Source: Streptomyces sp. NK08204 (lineage in GTDB: Bacteria; Actinomycetota; Actinomycetes; Streptomycetales; Streptomycetaceae). Taken from it: a stretch of DNA of 64,000 bases. Position 1 is the stretch's first letter. Every line of letters begins with the position of its first letter. Shown piece after piece: positions 60,801-64,000 of the stretch. The stretch lies in contig NZ_JAINVF010000027.1 of the NCBI RefSeq assembly GCF_020400585.1, positions 34,789 through 98,788 on the forward strand, read 5' to 3'. Position numbers and translations under genes: made by a program. The notes beneath the pieces were generated by a model that did no database searches, was not told the origin of the DNA, and saw only the letters and a program-made list of their open reading frames with translations.

Positions 60801-61016
60801 CGGACCTGCCGGCCGCTTCGCGGCCTTGCTCATGTCAGCGGCAGCCGCTTGGGGCTTGCCGACCGCGACGGCCTCGCCGGTGGCATCCAGCGCTAACGCC
60901 ATCTCAGCCAGCAGAGCCAGCGATAGCACGACGGCGATTCTTCTGGTATGCCGAGATGACCGTGGTATACGGGCCCTCGCCATTTTCGGCCACGCTCTCA
61001 GGCGTGCGCGATTCAT
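54813..61016 (-). CDS. Large RHS/YD-repeat secreted protein with a short C-terminal tip
   Basis: A 2,067-residue protein. A signal sequence or anchor is at about 24-45; a DNRLRE-type domain at about 320-492 (TWVQNPDYTSS..., KLVVTYN); a fibronectin-like and sugar-binding region follows; YD repeats run from about 1150 to 1930; the RHS-associated core is YDPTAGRFLQTDPVAGG at about 1937, ending YDLDG. The last 98 residues (1970-2067) form a Trp/His/Arg-rich tip with Gly-rich segments (FFGGGSGGLIS, WGFGLGCGFG), unlike any toxin domain I recognise. It is probably a contact- or secretion-dependent toxin or surface protein. The ATG has GAGGAG upstream. Confidence 0.9.
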   Translation of the reverse strand: MNRARLRAWPKMARARIPRSSRHTRRIAVVLSLALLAEMALALDATGEAVAVGKPQAAAADMSKAAKRPAGPAGAQDAASAVLMARLQGRRIEVLSERTADSTTWALPSGSMRTESFAGPVRVKRNGKWQDIDTSLADTGADLKPKAAVADVTVSDGGDSRLASVARGRTRFAMGWQGKLPAPKVSGATASYDLGSGQALKVTALKQGFSESVVLAGRPNGPVTYRIPVKLDGLKLSRAASGNLLLKDAAGKLVAAAPAPMMWDSSRDRRSGESAHRARVATKIETAKDGSQTLVLTPDRTFLSDPVLTYPVTVDPTTTLAVTTDTWVQNPDYTSSQQGSQELKSGTYDGGADTARSYLKFDVSPFTGKHIQSASLSLYNYYSATCGTSGAATDAKRITSSWSSSTITWGVQPTTTTTSKASNTGHWGYDSSCPANWSSWNLQAMVQDWANGSTNYGLQVAAASESDSTTWRRFRSADYTTAGYAPKLVVTYNSYPAVPTAAAVSPSAVNAYNGKRYVTSATPTLSAKVTDADGGTVKAQFEVTPDPAYNDTTYTYTATSAGVASGSTASLAVPSANAFPAGAHLRMRVRGYDSTDYGTWSGYTTFVMNTSLPAAPTISCSSYPQDTWSAKAPGAVTCTLDTTSTDGQGFKWGLDDPAMAQSVYDTADGNGGDPLNISVNPADGWHTLYAQTIDSGGNLSSTNTKYSFGVGADGAALLSPGNGDRPARRVALAATGKSTYTGVTYQYRRGETDSWHNVPLADVTKNSDGSPVTAWPLAAPNGAPPALTWNITTSLTEDGPVDIRAAFTDGTTTGYSPASTVTVDRNAGTAPSDQVGPGSVNDLTGDYTLPATDASAFDMSVSRTASSRKPTAGTDAEGQVAIFGPQWTSGTTAEITDSDYAYIRKTSSTSVAVVDVDGDATGFTATTAGGWKPEPGSEDLSLTGSLTGSFTLKDEDGTTTTFAKVDPAATTWQVSSTYLPTDNSTTKVVSEKVVNGSLTLARPKYVIAPTSAVSSSTCETTPSTKGCRVLQYVYAASTTATSSVFGDYTGQVSQIKLWATDPGAASATATVIAQYAYDDSGRLRETWDPRVSPALKTAYTYDGSGRVATLTPPGELPWTFTYGTAGNAATAGPGMLLSAARPTLVAGSKTQTDGGTATTSMVYDVPLTGTHAPYLMGASDVAAWGQTDIPSDATAVFPADAVPASHDGSTLAPTSYGRASLSYADASGREVNSATPGGHLTTTEYDHFGNTVRELSAKNRELALATSGAGQSEQTLLGISGMSTAGRAEQLSTSHVYSSDGQRELESFGPLHLATLTGVLHANTGGTDLPAGSEVAARQHTVTAYDEGRPADGTATVSNQPTTVTVGAHVDGYPSDGDTRTKKTAYDWVKGLATSTTEDPGGLNLVRTTAYDAQGRPIKTTLPKSNGADAGATVTTYYSATGTGACNGRPEWADLVCSVGPAGDITGGGSNPTQLPTKTSEYDRWGNTAKLIEAANGVTRTTTTTADAAGRPTLVSVTGAVGTAVPDTTTTYDPDSGDVATVTAGGQTITHVTDMLGREISYNDGSGNTAASQYDALGRVTKVTDSAPSTTTYTYDTTKDPRGVETSRTDSVAGTFNAAYDADGALATEQLPGGYTLTTTQDETGTETSRVYTKDSDGTVVASDTADHSVQGQMVNDANTAGQTYARTYTYDNADRLTQADDTGPDGTCTRRGYTFDNNTNRTGFAASISAAGTPCDSTGATSTTNTYDSADRLVNAGIVYDAFGRTTTQSSGATVVYYANDLVHQQTSGASRQTWTLDPAQRLAAWTTEADNAGTWTQTGAKVDHYGGDGDSPDWITEDAAGTITRNVQGSSGDLDATTDATGDTVLQLTDIHGDVTVQLPLDTSQAPAAFAYDEYGNPEGNSPATRYGWLGGKQRSSETVTGAALMGVRLYDPTAGRFLQTDPVAGGNANAYDYVTADPLTGYDLDGRWGWHWHAPWHRDHWSPFRYSWHVPGYARARHYYHRIRHRIGRNRWVRRVYRNPYVQACFFGGGSGGLISWATKAGRRSWWGFGLGCGFGMAQRRWQR

Positions 61017-61143
61017 CCGCAACTCCTCAGCTGCATAAGGATCGTTGAGGCAGGGGGGTGACCGCCCCATGATCCGCTCGCGCCCGACCCGGCCGTTTTA
61101 CCCAAACAAAGGTCATTCCAAGCAACAATAAAAACCTTGCGTT

Positions 61144-61160
61144 CGAGTTTCAAAAACTCG
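61144..61160. other. AT-rich inverted repeat upstream of the RHS gene
   Basis: 7-bp arms CGAGTTT / AAACTCG with a 3-nt loop, about 130 nt before the RHS start in a markedly less GC-rich stretch (61090-61320). Could be an operator or the terminator of a lost gene. Confidence 0.4.
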
Positions 61161-61429
61161 CCGGTTTGAGATCCGCGACCTCGGGGCACCGTCACCACCC
61201 GACGTCACCCGTCGGCGGCCTGCTCACATAACGCCCCGCAAAATTCACCCAGCGTAATTCCACACCCCTCGCACAAAGCGCACAGCTTTACTAATTCTTT
61301 AGTGAAGATGTACTCAACTCCGGGCAACCGAGCGCAATTCGGCCAGCGGTTCGCCATCCGTTCACCGGTCCCGGCGCCGTGGCAGCCGACGGCGAGGATG
61401 TCGGGGGCCCAGACCACGGTGACACCGGG

Positions 61430-62115
61430 CGACAGGCCCCTCGGCGACTGCGGACCAAGTCCACCCGGAATGCCTCGCGCGTTCAGGTCACCAGAGATCG
61501 TCCGCGCAGATTCGCCAGCGCTCACCCGCCGGAAGATCTCCTGCAGGATGTCGGCTGGCCAGGGGCAGGCACGAGTGCCGGCGCTTACCGATGATCTCTA
61601 CGCGTAACCGTACGGGGGCTGAGCCGTAATCCACTGCCCGTCTACCTGCTGCTGCTGCTTGGTGTCCCTCGTACCAGCGAAAAGCTGATCGCGGTATTCC
61701 TTGGCGTCCATCGCCCGGTTCAAGATCCAGCGCTTGTCCCGCTCGTCCACGGAGTCAAGGTTGTCGTGCTCGAAGACCAGGCGGCCGGGCCCGGTGCCGT
61801 CTGCCGGGTCGCTCACGTCGAGGACAGCACGGGGCACCCCGGCGAGAGAACCGGTCAACCATGCCAGCACCACAGCGCCGCGGTCTCACGGTTCCGTATC
61901 GCGGCTAGCCCCTTGTCGAAGTCGGGACGCCTGGCGTCCGCCTTGTAGCCGGACGCCAGGTCTCCCCACACATGAGGGACGGTGTAGCCGCTGCGATCGA
62001 CCCAGCGGCGCCCAGAGGCCTCCTGCGTGTCGGTGGACTGCTCTCGGCGGTGGTCGCCCTCCCGCGAGTTCTCGCTCTTGGGCAGATAGAGGTCTATGAG
62101 TAGCTTGACAGCCAT
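61430..62115 (-). pseudogene. Serine recombinase, inactivated by frameshifts and stops
   Basis: Fragments in three frames line up with a large serine recombinase. The resolvase N-terminus starts at ATG 62115 (VKLLIDLYLPKSENSREG; VWGDLASGYKADARRPDFDKGLAAI; ALWCW). After a frameshift near 61862 a middle part follows (VLDVSDPADGTG, DERDKRWILNRAMDAKEYRDQL, GQWITAQPPYGYA), and after a stop at 61598 a recombinase-domain piece (ADILQEIFRRVSAGESARTISGDLNARGIP). At least two frameshifts and one stop are needed, so it is non-functional. It lies next to the right att repeat and is presumably the enzyme that integrated the element. Confidence 0.8.
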
Positions 62116-62212
62116 CGGGGAGTGTGCTCCTTGGTGCTCGGATTGCACCGCTCCCCGTGCCGCACGCGCCCTCTACCCTACGTGCAGGGCAACCTGGACG
62201 GGTGTCACACCG

Positions 62213-62226
62213 TCCGGTGACGGCCG
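62213..62226. mobile_element. attR-like direct repeat of the RHS element
   Basis: 14-nt TCCGGTGACGGCCG, identical to 54176-54189. The sequence to its right restores the SGNH hydrolase frame. Confidence 0.85.
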
Positions 62227-62275
62227 CGCGCCGAAGCGGCCGGAGCTGCTGCCCTACAAGGGTCCGGCGGCGTAG
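62213..62275 (+). pseudogene. Displaced native 3' end of the SGNH hydrolase gene
   Basis: Read in the SGNH frame, this encodes SGDGRAPKRPELLPYKGPAA followed by TAG, a natural-looking C-terminus. It has been cut off from the body of the gene (53447-54175) by the 8-kb insertion. Without the element the protein would be 263 residues. Confidence 0.85.
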
Positions 62276-62360
62276 CGCGAGCACCGGGCGGCGGTCACAG
62301 GGCTTGCGTTTGTAGCTTCCGCCGAACCACCCCATGGCGTCGACCTGCACAAACCGCCAG

Positions 62361-62366
62361 TAGAAT
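62361..62366 (+). promoter_or_regulatory. -10 element of a leaderless purB transcript
   Basis: TAGAAT lies 8 nt before the purB GTG start, so transcription should begin at or next to the start codon. A GTCGACC-like -35 lies about 16 nt upstream. No ribosome site precedes the start. Confidence 0.6.
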
Positions 62367-62374
62367 CTGGACAC

Positions 62375-63817
62375 GTGACTTCAGCGCCCGCCAAGCCCCG
62401 CATCCCGAACGTCCTCGCCGGACGCTACGCCTCCGCCCAGCTCGCCACGCTCTGGTCGCCCGAGCAGAAGGTGAAGCTGGAGCGGCAGCTCTGGCTCGCC
62501 GTGCTGCGGGCCCAGAAGGACCTCGGCATCGAGGTGCCGGACGAGGCGATCGCCGACTACGAGCGTGTCCTCGACACCGTCGACCTGGCCTCGATCGCCG
62601 AGCGCGAGAAGGTCACCCGGCACGACGTCAAGGCGCGGATCGAGGAGTTCAACGACCTCGCCGGTCACGAGCACGTGCACAAGGGCATGACCTCGCGCGA
62701 CCTGACGGAGAACGTCGAGCAGCTGCAGATCCGCCTCTCCCTGGAGCTGATGCGCGACCGTACGGTGGCCGTGCTCGCGCGTCTGGGCAAGCTCGCCGCG
62801 GAGTACGGGGAGCTGGTCATGGCCGGCCGCTCGCACAACGTCGCCGCGCAGGCCACGACGCTGGGCAAGCGCTTCGCGACGGCCGCCGACGAGCTGCTCG
62901 TCGCGTACGGCCGCGTCGAGGAGCTGCTCGGCCGCTACCCGCTGCGCGGCATCAAGGGCCCGGTGGGCACCGCGCAGGACATGCTGGACCTGCTCGGCGG
63001 CGACGCGGCGAAGCTCGCGGAGCTGGAGGGCCGGATCGCCCGGCACCTGGGCTTCTCCCAGGCGTTCACGTCGGTCGGCCAGGTCTACCCGCGCTCGCTG
63101 GACTACGAGGTCGTCACCGCGCTGGTGCAGCTGGCCGCCGCCCCGTCCTCGCTGGCCAAGACGATCCGGCTGATGGCCGGGCACGAGTTGGTCACCGAGG
63201 GCTTCAAACCGGGCCAGGTCGGCTCCTCGGCGATGCCGCACAAGATGAACACCCGCTCCTGCGAGCGCGTCAACGGCCTCATGGTCATCCTGCGCGGCTA
63301 CGCCTCGATGACCGGTGAGCTGGCGGGCGACCAGTGGAACGAGGGTGACGTGTCCTGCTCGGTGGTGCGCCGGGTCGCGCTGCCGGACGCGTTCTTCGCG
63401 CTGGACGGCCTGCTGGAGACCTTCCTGACGGTCCTCGACGAGTTCGGCGCCTTCCCTGCCGTCGTCGCCCGCGAGCTGGACCGCTACCTTCCCTTCCTCG
63501 CCACCACGAAGGTGCTCATGGGCGCCGTCCGGGCCGGGGTCGGCCGCGAGGTCGCGCACGAGGCGATCAAGGAGAACGCCGTCGCCACGGCGCTCGCGAT
63601 GCGTGAGCAGGGCGCCGAGCGCAACGACCTGCTGGACAAGCTCGCCGACGACGAGCGCCTCCCGCTCGACCGCGAGCAGCTCGCGGCCCTGATGGCCGAC
63701 AAGCTGTCCTTCACCGGCGCGGCGGCCGACCAGGTCGGCATCGTCGTCGGTCGCATCGAGGAGATCGTCAAGCAGCACCCCGAGGCCGCCGGCTACACCC
63801 CCGGAGCGATCCTCTGA
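62375..63817 (+). CDS. purB: Adenylosuccinate lyase
   Basis: A 480-residue fumarase-superfamily enzyme acting twice in purine synthesis (SAICAR to AICAR, adenylosuccinate to AMP). Seen: VTRHDVKARIEEFND, HEHVHKGMTSRDLTENVEQ, the AGRSHNVAAQATTLGKRFA block with catalytic His, and the flexible signature loop GSSAMPHKMNTRSCERVNGL. It starts at GTG 62375 (probably leaderless). The stop overlaps the next start. Confidence 0.96.
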   Translation: MTSAPAKPRIPNVLAGRYASAQLATLWSPEQKVKLERQLWLAVLRAQKDLGIEVPDEAIADYERVLDTVDLASIAEREKVTRHDVKARIEEFNDLAGHEHVHKGMTSRDLTENVEQLQIRLSLELMRDRTVAVLARLGKLAAEYGELVMAGRSHNVAAQATTLGKRFATAADELLVAYGRVEELLGRYPLRGIKGPVGTAQDMLDLLGGDAAKLAELEGRIARHLGFSQAFTSVGQVYPRSLDYEVVTALVQLAAAPSSLAKTIRLMAGHELVTEGFKPGQVGSSAMPHKMNTRSCERVNGLMVILRGYASMTGELAGDQWNEGDVSCSVVRRVALPDAFFALDGLLETFLTVLDEFGAFPAVVARELDRYLPFLATTKVLMGAVRAGVGREVAHEAIKENAVATALAMREQGAERNDLLDKLADDERLPLDREQLAALMADKLSFTGAAADQVGIVVGRIEEIVKQHPEAAGYTPGAIL

Positions 63818-64000
63818 CCCGTTTCACCCAGGCGGAACTGGAGGCCGCCCGCGACCGTCTCGTCCCGGACGTGGTCGCGGACGGCCTCCAGGTGCTTTTC
63901 TGCGGCATCAACCCGGGTCTGATGACGGCGGCGACGGGCCACCACTTCGCCCGGCCCGGCAACCGTTTCTGGCCCGTGCTGCACCTGTCCGGCTTCACGC
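63814..64000 (+). CDS. mug: Mismatch-specific DNA glycosylase (Mug/TDG-like), N-terminal part, probable CTG start
   Basis: The frame runs off the right edge. It encodes TRFTQAELEAARDRLVPDVVADG, then the Mug core LFCGINPGLMTAATGHHFARPGNRFWPVL: GINPG is the active-site motif and the G-N-x-F-W segment follows. Mug removes uracil or thymine from mismatches. No ATG, GTG or TTG occurs at the expected N-terminus; the only candidate is CTG at 63814, overlapping the purB stop (CTGA) with GGAG 5 nt upstream. Confidence 0.85.
   Translation, partial: MTRFTQAELEAARDRLVPDVVADGLQVLFCGINPGLMTAATGHHFARPGNRFWPVLHLSGFT

Larger units (their letters stand above)
54176..62226. mobile_element. 8.0-kb integrated element carrying an RHS protein and a broken serine recombinase
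   Basis: Bounded by the two 14-bp repeats. Contents from left: a terminator, a small membrane-protein gene, a 6.2-kb RHS gene and a serine-recombinase pseudogene whose start is about 100 nt from the right repeat, as is usual for an integrase beside its att site. Joining the outer flanks restores the SGNH reading frame exactly, which is direct evidence of insertion. The reconstructed attP has GTCCGG and CCGGAC arms around TGACGG. No other cargo is visible. Confidence 0.88.

Noticed and set aside
54939..60896. Very long open frames antisense to the RHS gene
   Set aside because: They mirror the codon bias of the real gene on the other strand; protein composition (Gly/Val/Arg-rich) is artefactual.
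61886..62374. 162-codon minus-strand frame upstream of purB
   Set aside because: It runs antisense to the purB promoter, the displaced SGNH tail and the recombinase pseudogene; composition matches a shadow frame.
62150..62374. Possible tRNA gene at the right end of the element
   Set aside because: Elements often use tRNA genes, but no cloverleaf could be traced; the target is the SGNH gene.

Overview
The window is high-GC actinobacterial DNA with the marks of Streptomyces: frequent GTG/TTG starts, ATGA/GTGA stop-start overlaps, an XRE/DUF5753-DUF397-RsbW-like regulatory locus, DUF6480, ornithine/dimethylarginine genes, a ureE-less urease operon and a c-di-AMP (ydaO-type) leader on a cell-wall hydrolase. 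From memory (not checked), the backbone order (pfk ... ddaH-rocD ... tripeptidyl aminopeptidase-urease ... bioF/bioBAD ... purB-mug) resembles the S. coelicolor interval around SCO1214-SCO1255. No tRNA, rRNA gene or CRISPR array was seen.

Layout. 1-7.6 kb: end of a 6-phosphofructokinase gene, a CtaG-like protein, an Lrp regulator with candidate operators in front of ddaH-rocD, a zinc alcohol dehydrogenase, a DUF6480-like protein and an MFS exporter. 8.1-20.6 kb: a tightly coupled 12-gene glycan cluster with heptose-precursor enzymes (GmhA-like, HldE-like kinase/nucleotidyltransferase, GmhB-like), a sugar-nucleotide epimerase/decarboxylase, a carbamoyltransferase and seven glycosyltransferases. 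It is followed at a 4-nt overlap by a narJ stump. 21.1-27.4 kb: two consecutive membrane SpoIIE-type phosphatase sensors; one joins a whole sodium/solute symporter to PAS, GAF, PP2C and HATPase modules. 27.4-31 kb: a frameshifted TetR gene, a PlsC acyltransferase with a run-on tail and a secreted tripeptidyl aminopeptidase. 30.6-35.2 kb: urease ureABCFGD. 35.4-39.5 kb: an orphan Phd antitoxin, a ClpP homologue lacking catalytic Ser and His, a c-di-AMP riboswitch with an NlpC/P60 hydrolase, and the HATPase/XRE/DUF397 locus. 39.6-44.1 kb: biotin genes. 44.2-53 kb: a methyltransferase, an RHH/Doc-like toxin-antitoxin pair, an ABC exporter, an F420-type oxidoreductase, a GNAT and two CNNM/CBS membrane proteins.

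53.4-62.3 kb: an SGNH hydrolase gene whose 3' end has been split by an 8,037-bp integrated element. The element is bounded by a 14-bp direct repeat (54176-54189 and 62213-62226), and the displaced native C-terminus is still readable beyond the right repeat. It carries a 2,067-residue RHS/YD-repeat protein with a short basic, aromatic C-terminal tip, a small two-helix membrane protein directly downstream (candidate immunity factor), and a serine recombinase broken by frameshifts. The window ends with purB (probably leaderless) and the start of a mug-type DNA glycosylase gene.

The strongest candidates for undescribed biology are the RHS element, the symporter-phosphatase-kinase fusion, the heptose/carbamoyl glycan cluster and the catalytically dead ClpP with its small partner gene. 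All functional assignments come from reading motifs and recalled family knowledge; no database search was run.
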